DNA of 64,000 nt from Pseudomonas sp. SST3 (lineage in GTDB: Bacteria; Pseudomonadota; Gammaproteobacteria; Pseudomonadales; Pseudomonadaceae), in NCBI RefSeq assembly GCF_003325755.1, contig NZ_QORI02000020.1, positions 1 through 64,000 on the forward strand, in the 5' to 3' direction. The notes beneath the pieces were generated by a model. It made no database searches. It worked only from the letters and a program-made list of their open reading frames with translations, and was not told where the DNA came from. Positions 26,307 through 34,215 of this stretch are shown here, piece by piece (the first letter of the stretch is position 1; each line of letters starts with the position of its first letter). The position numbers were made by a program, and so were the translations under genes.

Positions 26307-27074
26307 ATGAAGGGCTTATCTGGAAAAACCGTGATCATTACCGGCGGTGGCGGCGGCATTGGCCGTGCCCTGTGCCTGCGTTTTGCAGCCGAAGGCAGCC
26401 GTGTCGCCGTCCTCGACCGTGACGCGGCGGCCGCGCAGACGACCGCCGACCTCATCGCCGAAACCGGCGGCAAGGCGATGGCCTTCGCCGCCGACATCAC
26501 CGATTACGCCGCGATCGTCGAGACGGTGGACAAAGTGCAGAGCGAGCTCGGTGTGCCGACCGTACTGGTCAATAACGCCGGTTTCGATCGTTTCATGCCG
26601 TTCCTGAAGACCGAGCCTGGCATGTGGCAGCAGCTGATCGACATCAACCTGACCGGCGCACTCAACATGCACCACGTGGTACTGCCGAAGATGCTCGAAG
26701 CCGGCGGCGGCAAGGTGATCAATATTGCGTCCGATGCCGCCCGTGTCGGCTCCTCCGGGGAGGCGGTCTATGCCGCCTGCAAAGCCGGCTTGATTGGGCT
26801 GTCGAAAACCCTGGCTCGGGAGCTCGCGAGCAAAAACATCAACTTCAACGTGGTCTGTCCCGGCCCCACCGATACCGCATTGCTGAAAAGCGTGGCAGCG
26901 ACCTCGAACAATCCGGAAAAGCTGCTTGAGGCCTTCAAGAACGCCGTACCCAAACGCCGCCTTGGCCAACCGGAAGACTATCCCGGGATCGTCTGCCTGC
27001 TCGCCAGCGACGACGCCGATTTCATTACCGGACAGGTCATCAGCGTGTCCGGCGGCCTGACCATGGCCGGCTGA
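26307..27074 (+). CDS. badH: 2-hydroxycyclohexanecarboxyl-CoA dehydrogenase (SDR)
   Basis: This 255-residue short-chain dehydrogenase has the cofactor motif TGGGGGIGRA, the NNAG motif (VLVNNAGFDRF), and the YxxxK catalytic pair in VYAACKAGLIGLSK. As BadH it would oxidise 2-hydroxycyclohexanecarboxyl-CoA to the 2-keto ester with NAD+, before ring cleavage by BadI. The start at 26307 has GGAGA eight bases upstream; a frame extending to 26268 is rejected. It lies 35 bases after aliA and 13 before badI. The assignment rests on strong overall resemblance to Rhodopseudomonas BadH and on gene order. Confidence 0.85.
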   Translation: MKGLSGKTVIITGGGGGIGRALCLRFAAEGSRVAVLDRDAAAAQTTADLIAETGGKAMAFAADITDYAAIVETVDKVQSELGVPTVLVNNAGFDRFMPFLKTEPGMWQQLIDINLTGALNMHHVVLPKMLEAGGGKVINIASDAARVGSSGEAVYAACKAGLIGLSKTLARELASKNINFNVVCPGPTDTALLKSVAATSNNPEKLLEAFKNAVPKRRLGQPEDYPGIVCLLASDDADFITGQVISVSGGLTMAG

Positions 27075-27087
27075 ACAGGAGATCACC

Positions 27088-27870
27088 ATGAACTATGAAG
27101 ACATCCTCTACACCGAAGCCGATGGCGTCGCGACTATTACCATCAATCGTCCCGAGCGCTACAACGCCTTCCGCGGCCAGACCTGTATGGAGCTGCTCGA
27201 CGCATTCAACCGGGCCGGCTGGAACAAGGCCATCGGCGTCATCGTGCTTACCGGCGCAGGCGACAAGGCATTCTGTACCGGTGGCGATCAGAGCGCACAT
27301 GAAGGCCAGTACGACGGTCGCGGCCTGATCGGCTTGCCGGTCGAGGAACTGCAGAATCTGATTCGCGAAGTGCCCAAGCCGGTCATCGCGCGGGTCAATG
27401 GCTTCGCCATTGGCGGTGGTCACGTGTTGCACGTGGTCTGCGATTTGAGCATCGCCTCGGAGACAGCCGTTTTCGGCCAGGTTGGGCCGAAGGTTGGCTC
27501 GGTCGACCCAGGCTATGGCACCGCCTATCTGAGTCGGGTCATCGGCGAGAAACGCGCACGCGAGATCTGGTACCTGTGCCGCAAGTACAGCGCCCAACAG
27601 GCGTACGACTGGGGCTTGGTCAATGCCGTGGTACCCCACCAAGAACTCGATGCGGAAGTGAGCAAGTGGTGCGACGAAATCCTGGAAAAGAGCCCTACCG
27701 CCCTCTCCATTGCCAAGCGTTCCTTCAACGCCGACAGCGCCAACATCGGAGGCATCGGGGGGCTCGGCATGCAGGCTCTTAGCCTGTACTACGAAACCGA
27801 TGAAGCCAAGGAAGGCACGGCGGCATTCAAGGAAAAGCGCAAACCGAACTTCCGCCAGTTCTACAAGTGA
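27088..27870 (+). CDS. badI: 2-ketocyclohexanecarboxyl-CoA hydrolase (ring cleavage)
   Basis: This 260-residue member of the crotonase superfamily resembles BadI, which opens the cyclohexane ring by hydrolysing 2-ketocyclohexanecarboxyl-CoA to pimelyl-CoA. It also resembles MenB, as known for BadI. Crotonase features include VIARVNGFAIGGGHVLHVVC (oxyanion hole) and FCTGGDQSAHEGQYDG. The segment GSVDPGYGTAYLSRVIGEKR is shared by the BadI/MenB branch. It starts 13 bases after badH with AGGAG upstream. The product would enter beta-oxidation to glutaryl-CoA by genes elsewhere. Confidence 0.87.
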   Translation: MNYEDILYTEADGVATITINRPERYNAFRGQTCMELLDAFNRAGWNKAIGVIVLTGAGDKAFCTGGDQSAHEGQYDGRGLIGLPVEELQNLIREVPKPVIARVNGFAIGGGHVLHVVCDLSIASETAVFGQVGPKVGSVDPGYGTAYLSRVIGEKRAREIWYLCRKYSAQQAYDWGLVNAVVPHQELDAEVSKWCDEILEKSPTALSIAKRSFNADSANIGGIGGLGMQALSLYYETDEAKEGTAAFKEKRKPNFRQFYK

Positions 27871-27880
27871 CCCTGACCAT

Positions 27881-27902
27881 GAGGGGGCGGATGATCCCCC
27901 TC
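27881..27902 (+). other. Intercistronic hairpin between badI and aliB
   Basis: GAGGGGG (27881-27887) and CCCCCTC (27896-27902) form a perfect 7-bp GC stem with an 8-base loop, without a T run. In an operon such a hairpin could set relative mRNA levels or stability rather than end transcription. Confidence 0.55.
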
Positions 27903-27928
27903 GATACTGGCTTTGGCTGGAGAACATG

Positions 27929-29068
27929 ATGAACTTCGCCTTCAATGAGCAACAAAGCGCCATTCGCGATAGCGTCGCGCGCTTCAGCACCGAGGTGCTC
28001 AAGCCCGGCTACCGCCGTCGTGAGCGCGAAGGGTTCATCGAGCGGCCCTTGATCCAGCAGATGGGCGAAATGGGCCTGCTCGGTGGCGAACTGCCGGACA
28101 CCTTCGGCGGTAGCGGCCTCGATTGCGTTACCACCGGGATCATCATCGAGGAAATCTCTCGTGGCGATTTCAATGTGGGCTATATCCCGTTACTGGCCTC
28201 ACTCAACGGCCAGATCATCGCCCAGCACGCCTCACCCGAACTGGCACGGGAATGGCTCGGTGAGATCACCGCCGGGCGCAAGCTGGTGTGCATTGCGCTG
28301 ACCGAACCCGGTGGCGGCTCGGATGCGGCGAACCTGCGGCTAAAGGCCGAGCGCAGCGGTGATTGTTACATCCTCAACGGCGAAAAAACTTCAATTTCCA
28401 TGGCCGACCAAGCCGACGTGGCGGTGGTGTTCGCCCGCACCGGAACCCAGGAGTCACGGGCCAGCGGCATCAGCGCCTTCTTGGTCCCTATGGATCTCGC
28501 GGGCATCAGCACCACTCGTTTCGATGACGCAGGCCAGCGCTGCATCGGCCGTGGCTCGATCTTCTTCGACAACGTCCGGGTGCCGGCCAGCCATCGCCTG
28601 GGTGATGAAGGCCAGGGCTTCAAGCAGGTCATGCAGGGGTTTGACTACAGCCGCGCGCTGATCGGTCTCCAGTGCCTGGCCACGGCCCAGCAATCACTGG
28701 ATGAAACCTGGCAGTGGTTGACCGAGCGCGAGGCCTTCGGGCAGAAGCTCGCTGCGTTTCAGGGCCTGACCCACCCGCTCGCCGAATACCAGACCTACGT
28801 TCAGGCCGCCCGCCTGCAGTGCTATTACGCGCTTTGGCTGAAGGACTCGGGGCAGCCGCACAATGCCGAGGCAGCAATGAACAAATGGTGGGGCCCGAAG
28901 CTGGCATTCGATGTGGTCAAGCAATGCATGCTCGCCCACGGACATACCGGCTGGGGCGAAGACCTGCCCTTCTCGCAGCGCATGCGCGACGTGCTAGGGC
29001 TGCAGATTGGTGACGGCACGGCGCAGATCATGAAAAATATCATCGCCCGCGAGTGCATCCCCCGATGA
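27929..29068 (+). CDS. aliB: Acyl-CoA dehydrogenase, probably cyclohexanecarboxyl-CoA dehydrogenase
   Basis: This 379-residue FAD acyl-CoA dehydrogenase would introduce the ring double bond in cyclohexanecarboxyl-CoA, passing electrons to ETF. Typical segments are VCIALTEPGGGSDAANLRLK (FAD/substrate site), REAFGQKLAAFQGLTHPLAE (ligand region) and AHGHTGWGEDLPFSQRMRDV near the C-terminus. ATG 27929 is preferred over the adjacent ATG 27926 because GGAGA ends five bases upstream of it. It ends 51 bases before the MarR gene. A cyclohexenecarboxyl-CoA hydratase (BadK) is needed between this step and BadH; none is in the window. Confidence 0.85.
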   Translation: MNFAFNEQQSAIRDSVARFSTEVLKPGYRRREREGFIERPLIQQMGEMGLLGGELPDTFGGSGLDCVTTGIIIEEISRGDFNVGYIPLLASLNGQIIAQHASPELAREWLGEITAGRKLVCIALTEPGGGSDAANLRLKAERSGDCYILNGEKTSISMADQADVAVVFARTGTQESRASGISAFLVPMDLAGISTTRFDDAGQRCIGRGSIFFDNVRVPASHRLGDEGQGFKQVMQGFDYSRALIGLQCLATAQQSLDETWQWLTEREAFGQKLAAFQGLTHPLAEYQTYVQAARLQCYYALWLKDSGQPHNAEAAMNKWWGPKLAFDVVKQCMLAHGHTGWGEDLPFSQRMRDVLGLQIGDGTAQIMKNIIARECIPR

Positions 29069-29118
29069 CCGTATCGGTTGCCGACCGGCCGCGCACCGCC
29101 ACCCCGCAAGGAAATCAG

Positions 29119-29619
29119 ATGACTGCGATCGAAACCAAGAGCATTCCCAACCGGCTTTTCTTCCGGTTGTTTCAGACGGGTAACGTGTTGCAGCGGCAGG
29201 TGCAAAAGGAAATGGGCATCAGCACCGTGCAATGGGCCGTGCTGGGCGCGCTTTCGCGCCCCGGCTACGAAGACGGGATTTCCTTCAACCAGCTGACCGA
29301 GTATCTGGTGGTCAGCCGTCAAAGCCTGGATGGTGTATTGAAGCGTATGGAGCGGGACCATCATGTGGAGCGAGTACCGCATCCTGACGATGGTCGTGCG
29401 CGACTGGTGAGGCTGACCGGTCAGGGACGTACCTACTGGGATGCCCTGCAGCAGCGCATCTACCAGTTCTATGAGCAGGGCTTGAAGGGTTTCAGTTTCG
29501 ACGACAGCGTCAACTTTCTGCATTATCTGAGCAAGCTGCAGACCGACCTTGGCAGCATCGCGCTGGACCGCACCGAGGCACCAGCCGAGTCGTCCTCGGC
29601 GCCCGCCACCGAGCCATGA
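29119..29619 (+). CDS. badR: MarR-family regulator, probably BadR
   Basis: This 166-residue winged-helix regulator has the recognition region GISFNQLTEYLVVSRQSLDG and the wing HPDDGRARLVRLTGQG. In Rhodopseudomonas BadR, encoded beside badHI-aliAB, represses these genes until a pathway CoA ester is bound. Here it is the last gene of the same cluster and likely controls the promoter before aliA, where an ATTAAC/GTTAAT pair overlaps the -35 box. ATG 29119 has AAGGAAA upstream; an alternative ATG at 29065 overlaps the aliB stop. Confidence 0.83.
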   Translation: MTAIETKSIPNRLFFRLFQTGNVLQRQVQKEMGISTVQWAVLGALSRPGYEDGISFNQLTEYLVVSRQSLDGVLKRMERDHHVERVPHPDDGRARLVRLTGQGRTYWDALQQRIYQFYEQGLKGFSFDDSVNFLHYLSKLQTDLGSIALDRTEAPAESSSAPATEP

Positions 29620-29653
29620 CCTCTGCCGAACGGCACTGTGCGCGTTGTGCCAA

Positions 29654-30841
29654 TCAACCTTCGGCCTTGCGCTCCTGTTTGAGCAGGGTCCAGACAATCG
29701 CAAGACCAGCCGCCGCCACCAGCGCTGCGCCGAGGAAGATACTCTGCATGCCGATATAGACGGCCAGCGCGCCCATGATCGCGCCGGACAACCCCAGCGC
29801 CAGATCGAAGAACATGGCAAAGACGCTGAGTCCCGAGCTACGGTTGACGGCCCCGACGCGAGATACCACGCCCACACCCAGCGCCGGATACAGCAAGGAC
29901 AGCCCGCACCCGGTCAGGGCCGATCCGGCCAAAGCGATGCTCGGCGCCTCGGCAAGCCAAAGCATGGTCAGGCCGAGTATCTCCACTACCAGACAGACGA
30001 CCGCAACCGAATAGCCCCCGACACGGTTGATCAGGTTAGGGAGCAGCAAGCGTGTCCCGATAAAGGCGAACGCAAAAGCCGTCAGGCACCAGGCAGCGCC
30101 GTCCCACCCGCGTGCGTCGTAGTACAGCGCGATAAAAGCGGTCAGCGTCCCGTAGCCGATGGTGGCTAGTGACAGGCTGAGGCCAAGCGGAGCGACCTTC
30201 CATAGCACCTTGCCGAACGGCAATCGCTCGCCGGGGTTGAGCGGCGCGTCGCCTCGGCGCCAGGCCAGAGCCAATCCGGTCGCAGCCAACACCATGGTCA
30301 CCACACCCAGACTCCACAACCCCAGCGATTGCGACAAGAAAACGCCCAACGGGGCGCCAATCCCGACCCCGCCATAAGCGGCCACGCCGTTCCAGGAAAT
30401 CATCCGCGCGGTGCTTTCCGGGCCCAACCGACTGATGCCCCAGCTAATCGCCGAGATGCCGATAAGGCTCTGCGCGAAGCCAAGAATCAACCGGCTCGCC
30501 AGCATTACACCGATGCTCGCCATCGGCGAGGATTCAAGCAATGCCGAGATCAGCAGTAGCAGCCCGCTGGCCAGGCCGGACGCCATGCCGATCAACACGG
30601 TTTTTTTCGCGCCCCGCTCATCTGCCAGCCGCCCTGCGAGGGGGCGGCAAAGCAAGGTCGTCAGGTATTGCGCACCGATAACGATACCGGCGATGGCTGT
30701 GCTGAAACCCAGACTTTCATGGATATAGCCAGGCAGCGATGCCAGCGGAATACCAATGGAGATGAACGAGATGAAATTGAACACCACCAACGAAAGGATG
30801 AAGAAGGTGTCGTTGGCAGCAGGTGTTTTGGCAGCGGGCAT
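29654..30841 (-). CDS. MFS transporter (YhhS/YfcJ-like)
   Basis: This 395-residue member of the major facilitator superfamily has twelve predicted membrane segments. The loop signature RPLAGRLADERGAKKTVLIG between helices 2 and 3 is typical. The closest family by eye is YhhS/YfcJ, drug- or metabolite-exporting proteins of unsettled substrate. It lies convergent to badR, 35 bases from its stop, on the opposite strand, so it does not belong to the ali/bad operon, although a role in substrate uptake cannot be excluded. Confidence 0.85.
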   Translation of the reverse strand: MPAAKTPAANDTFFILSLVVFNFISFISIGIPLASLPGYIHESLGFSTAIAGIVIGAQYLTTLLCRPLAGRLADERGAKKTVLIGMASGLASGLLLLISALLESSPMASIGVMLASRLILGFAQSLIGISAISWGISRLGPESTARMISWNGVAAYGGVGIGAPLGVFLSQSLGLWSLGVVTMVLAATGLALAWRRGDAPLNPGERLPFGKVLWKVAPLGLSLSLATIGYGTLTAFIALYYDARGWDGAAWCLTAFAFAFIGTRLLLPNLINRVGGYSVAVVCLVVEILGLTMLWLAEAPSIALAGSALTGCGLSLLYPALGVGVVSRVGAVNRSSGLSVFAMFFDLALGLSGAIMGALAVYIGMQSIFLGAALVAAAGLAIVWTLLKQERKAEG

Positions 30842-31003
30842 CGGTTCGCCTGTGGATGTGACTGTACGCGGATGAGATGGCGTGCCGGATCAGCGAAGCT
30901 CAGGTAAAGACGAGGAGCATGCGCCCATGCCCGAACGATTCTGAGATCTTGCCAAAACAGAACTCATCATACAACCGCAGCGGAGCCGGCAGGGAATGGT
31001 GAT

Positions 31004-31907
31004 TCAAACTGGCTCCGCATCGCCCGCAACAGCTGGTCTACGCCACTGAGGCAAACCGATCAGCACAACAGCAGATACGATGACCGTCATTGCCAGCCAC
31101 TCTTCGGTACCAATCCGCTCTCCGGCAAAGGTGATGCCCAACAGCACCGCGACCACCGGGTTGACGTAAGCGTAGCTGGTGGCCGCCGCGGGTCGAACGT
31201 GCTTGAGCAGATAGAGATAGGCACTGAAGGCGACGATTGAGCCGAGCAGCGTCAGATAAAACAAGAGCGAGCCAGCCCGCAAGATCCGGCATTTCCTGCA
31301 GGCGCTCACCGCTTGCCGCGCTGCCGAGCAGCAGGACCGCGCCACCGACGAGCATCTGCGCCGCGCTGGCCATGGCGCCACCTGGCAGGCTGAGATGACG
31401 GCTCCACATCGAACCGAACGCCCAGCTGGCCGCCGCGAGCAATACCAGTACCGCACCCAACGGGCTGGCCTGCAGGTTATGACCGAGATTGAGCAGACCG
31501 ATACCGATCAATCCAAGCAGAATGCCGCCCCACTCCAGCGCCGTGGTCCGCTGTCTCCAGATCAGTCCGAACAGCAGCGCGAACAACGGCACGGTCGCAA
31601 TTGCCAGCGCGGCCACCGCCGACGCCACGCCGAGATGCTCGGCGATCGTCACACCACCATTGCCGCAACTGAGTAGCAGAAAGCCGACGATCGCACACGA
31701 CCGCCATTCCTTCGCGGTGGGCATCGGCACACCGCGCCAGCACAGCCACGCGAACATCAGACTGCCCGCAATGACGAACCGCAGCCCGGCCAGAAGCATT
31801 GGGGGCCAGGCCTGCACCCCCAGCTTGATCACGAAATAGGTTGAGCCCCAGATCAGATAGAGCGCAAGAAAAGCGCCCACGAGGAGGAGCGGGAAGCGCG
31901 AAGGCAT
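31004..31907 (-). pseudogene. EamA/DMT-type permease with a frameshift
   Basis: This drug/metabolite transporter has ten membrane segments and two EamA domains. The first two thirds begin at ATG 31907 (MPSRFPLLLVGAFLALYLIW, then GSTYFVIKLG). The frame is lost at about 31262-31270, inside WLAL(L)FYL. The remaining part continues in another frame as FYLTLLGSIVAFSAYLYLLK and ends at 31004. Restoring one base repairs it. As elsewhere in the window, an indel error is plausible. It lies 109 bases downstream of the M24 peptidase on the same strand and could share its transcript as an amino acid exporter; this is an inference. Confidence 0.8.
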
Positions 31908-32016
31908 GAGACAAGCCCGAACGGGACGATGAATCAGTGATTCTAGACAGCCGATGAGTGGAACGATAAGCACAGTCAGGAATTTGTTTGACGGTGCAGT
32001 TGAGGCACCCATTCTC

Positions 32017-33246
32017 TTAGCACGTCAGCCCGAAGGGATCATCCACGCTGTGGCTCGGTTCTGTGAACCAGCGCGGGCCGGTCTCGGTCATGTAGAAGTG
32101 ATCTTCGAGACGAATTCCGAACTCGCCGGGTACGCAGATCATCGGCTCGTTGCTGAAACACATCCCAACCTCGATGGGCGTCTGATCACCGCGTACCAGA
32201 TACGGACTTTCATGAATGTCGAGACCGATGCCGTGGCCCGTGCGGTGCGGCAACCCGGGCAACTGGTAATCCGGCCCCAGGCCACAGGCTTCGAGCGCGC
32301 CGCGTGCAGCCGCGTCCACCTCTTCGCAGGGGGTGCCCAGCTGCGCTGCGGCGAAAGCGGCCAGCTGCGCCTCCTTCTCGAACGCCCAAAGCGCCCGCTG
32401 ACGCTCGTCCGGCTCACCGAAAACATAGCTGCGCGTAATGTCGGAAAGATAACTGTGCACTCGGCAGCCTGTGTCGATAAGCACCATGTCGCCGCGTTTG
32501 AGCGCCTGTGGATACTTAACGCCATGTGGGTACGCGCTCGCCTGACCAAACAGAACGATGCAGAAGGTTGATCCAGGCGCGCCTACCTTGCGATGGGCCT
32601 GATGGATGAACTCAGCCACCTCAGTGGAGCTGATCCCCTCGCGAAGAATGCTCGCCGCTGCCCTGTGCACCTCGAGCGTCATATCCTTTGCGCGTTGCAT
32701 CAGCGCAATCTCGGCTGCCGATTTACGCTGCCGGCAATAGCCTGTAACGGCGCCTGCATCGGTGAATGCATAACCGGGGTCCAGCCTCCGTAGGCCGTCG
32801 AACATGAAGAACGGCAACGAAGGGCACAAACCAATTGTTGGACGCGCGCCAGGGTTCGGCCCGATGCCCATGCGCCGGAGGCAGCTGAACAGCAGGCGGT
32901 ACGGACTCTCGTGCTCCTGCCAGCCGTTGACTGCCCCTTCGACCGCCATGAAATCCCGAATGGTGCCCTCTTCGAAGGCTGGCGCCAGGTACTCGATATC
33001 CCCACTGGCGGGGAGGATGGCGCCCACCATGCGCTCGCTCGGGCTCCAGCGCACCCCGGTGAAATATTCGAGATTACTGCCGGCATTGAGAAAGATCGCT
33101 TCCAGGCCCAGGTGCCGCATGCGCATCTGGGCGTTGCCGATACGCATCCGGTATTCATTCGAAGTTATCGGCTCGACCCCACCGAGCATATTCCGCAGGC
33201 GACCAAGCGCCTCTTCTGCGGTAGTGCCACCGACACCGATCGTCAT
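32017..33246 (-). CDS. M24-family metallopeptidase (Xaa-Pro aminopeptidase-like)
   Basis: This 409-residue protein has the pita-bread fold of M24 enzymes: an N-terminal creatinase-type domain to about residue 160, then the metallopeptidase domain. The five metal ligands are visible: Asp in DMVLIDTGC, Asp in LSDITRSY, His in HRTGHGIGLDIHE, Glu in SNEPMI and Glu in IRLEDHF. It probably removes N-terminal residues from proline-containing di- or tripeptides, or hydrolyses a related amide. ATG 33246 has GGAGG five bases upstream, better than ATG 33258. It is divergent from an XRE-cupin regulator, with a perfect 19-bp dyad between them, and close to a dipeptide ABC transporter carrying a similar dyad, which supports a role in peptide use. 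Confidence 0.87.
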   Translation of the reverse strand: MTIGVGGTTAEEALGRLRNMLGGVEPITSNEYRMRIGNAQMRMRHLGLEAIFLNAGSNLEYFTGVRWSPSERMVGAILPASGDIEYLAPAFEEGTIRDFMAVEGAVNGWQEHESPYRLLFSCLRRMGIGPNPGARPTIGLCPSLPFFMFDGLRRLDPGYAFTDAGAVTGYCRQRKSAAEIALMQRAKDMTLEVHRAAASILREGISSTEVAEFIHQAHRKVGAPGSTFCIVLFGQASAYPHGVKYPQALKRGDMVLIDTGCRVHSYLSDITRSYVFGEPDERQRALWAFEKEAQLAAFAAAQLGTPCEEVDAAARGALEACGLGPDYQLPGLPHRTGHGIGLDIHESPYLVRGDQTPIEVGMCFSNEPMICVPGEFGIRLEDHFYMTETGPRWFTEPSHSVDDPFGLTC

Positions 33247-33280
33247 GCGCGCCTCCAACTGGACCTGATTGAGTCGCCAG

Positions 33281-33299
33281 ATTTAAGTACAGCTTAAAT
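33281..33299. promoter_or_regulatory. Perfect 19-bp dyad between the peptidase and regulator genes (operator 1)
   Basis: ATTTAAG-TACAG-CTTAAAT is a perfect 7-5-7 inverted repeat 35 bases upstream of the peptidase start, in the divergent region shared with the XRE-cupin gene. A similar 7-5-7 sequence precedes dppA at 34047-34065. It is the likely binding site of the regulator encoded between the two. Confidence 0.65.
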
Positions 33300-33406
33300 T
33301 TTCATGCAAAGCTTTTCTTCGCCAGGCAAGCAACGGGTCGAACGAAGGCTGGCACGATAGCGTTGCGCTGGCCGTATACTGGCCACTTTAACCACGGGCG
33401 AATCCC

Positions 33407-33970
33407 ATGACAGTTGATCGTATCGGTGAGCGCCTGCGCCGTCACAGGCGTGCCGCCAAGAAGACGTTGAGTCAGGTCGCGAAGGAATCCTGTTTGACCG
33501 CCAGCTTCCTGTCCCAGGCCGAACGCAACCTGACCGGCGTATCGATTTCCTCGCTGGCAAACATCGCGAAATCGTTGGGTGTGCCGCTCAATTCATTATT
33601 TGACCAGCCCAGCCAGGCCCAGCCTGATTCGCACCAGGGCGAACGCGTACGCTACACCATCGAGGGCCAGCCGCTGGCCTACGAGCGCCTTTCTACGAGC
33701 TTTCCAGGCAACCTGTTGAACGCCGTCAAGGTCAGCATGCCGGTTGGTTACCAGTCCGAGCTCATCTCCCACGAAGGCGCCGAATTCGCCTATGTGCTGT
33801 CAGGAAGAATCGTCTATACCATCGATGGCCGCGATTACCCGCTGACCAGTGGCGACTCGATCCACTTCGATGCGGGTAAGCCTCATCACTTGGCCAACGT
33901 CGGCGATCAAACCGCCGAAGTGCTGACAGTGACAACGATGGGGCTGTTCGACGACCTCGTTACGCGCTAG
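33407..33970 (+). CDS. XRE-family regulator with a cupin sensor domain
   Basis: This 187-residue regulator has an N-terminal helix-turn-helix of the XRE type (about residues 6-65: IGERLRRHRRAAKKTLSQVA, then LTASFLSQAERN) and a C-terminal cupin domain (about 110-183: EGAEFAYVLSGRIVYTIDG, GDSIHFDAGKPHHLAN). Regulators of this build usually control uptake and breakdown of amino acids or peptides. It lies between the M24 peptidase (divergent) and the dpp-type transporter (same strand). Matching dyads in front of both make it the likely regulator of the region. The ligand is unknown. Confidence 0.9.
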   Translation: MTVDRIGERLRRHRRAAKKTLSQVAKESCLTASFLSQAERNLTGVSISSLANIAKSLGVPLNSLFDQPSQAQPDSHQGERVRYTIEGQPLAYERLSTSFPGNLLNAVKVSMPVGYQSELISHEGAEFAYVLSGRIVYTIDGRDYPLTSGDSIHFDAGKPHHLANVGDQTAEVLTVTTMGLFDDLVTR

Positions 33971-34046
33971 CTGGCGCTGGCTTCGGCTGGGCTCGCCCGG
34001 ATCCGGGTCGAGCTGCTTCAGCATCGCTTAATTCAGGTTGACCCAA

Positions 34047-34065
34047 ATTTCAGTATGACTTAATT
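34047..34065. promoter_or_regulatory. Second 19-bp dyad, upstream of the peptide transporter (operator 2)
   Basis: ATTTCAG-TATGA-CTTAATT has the same 7-5-7 layout as the perfect dyad at 33281-33299 and matches it at most positions, including CTTAA in the right arm and TTT in the left. A further CTTAATT half-site lies at 34027-34033. It sits about 150 bases before the dppA start. Confidence 0.5.
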
Positions 34066-34215
34066 TCGGCCCAGGCTAAGGCGGTGCATCGGAGTACCGC
34101 AGCCAACAGTGTTCTGCGCCAGGCGGGCAACACCCCCACGGCGAAACCGGCGTGCAGTCAGACACTGTCGGGTCCACGAGACCGACCCTCGACAAATAAA
34201 AAGAATGAGGTTTGC

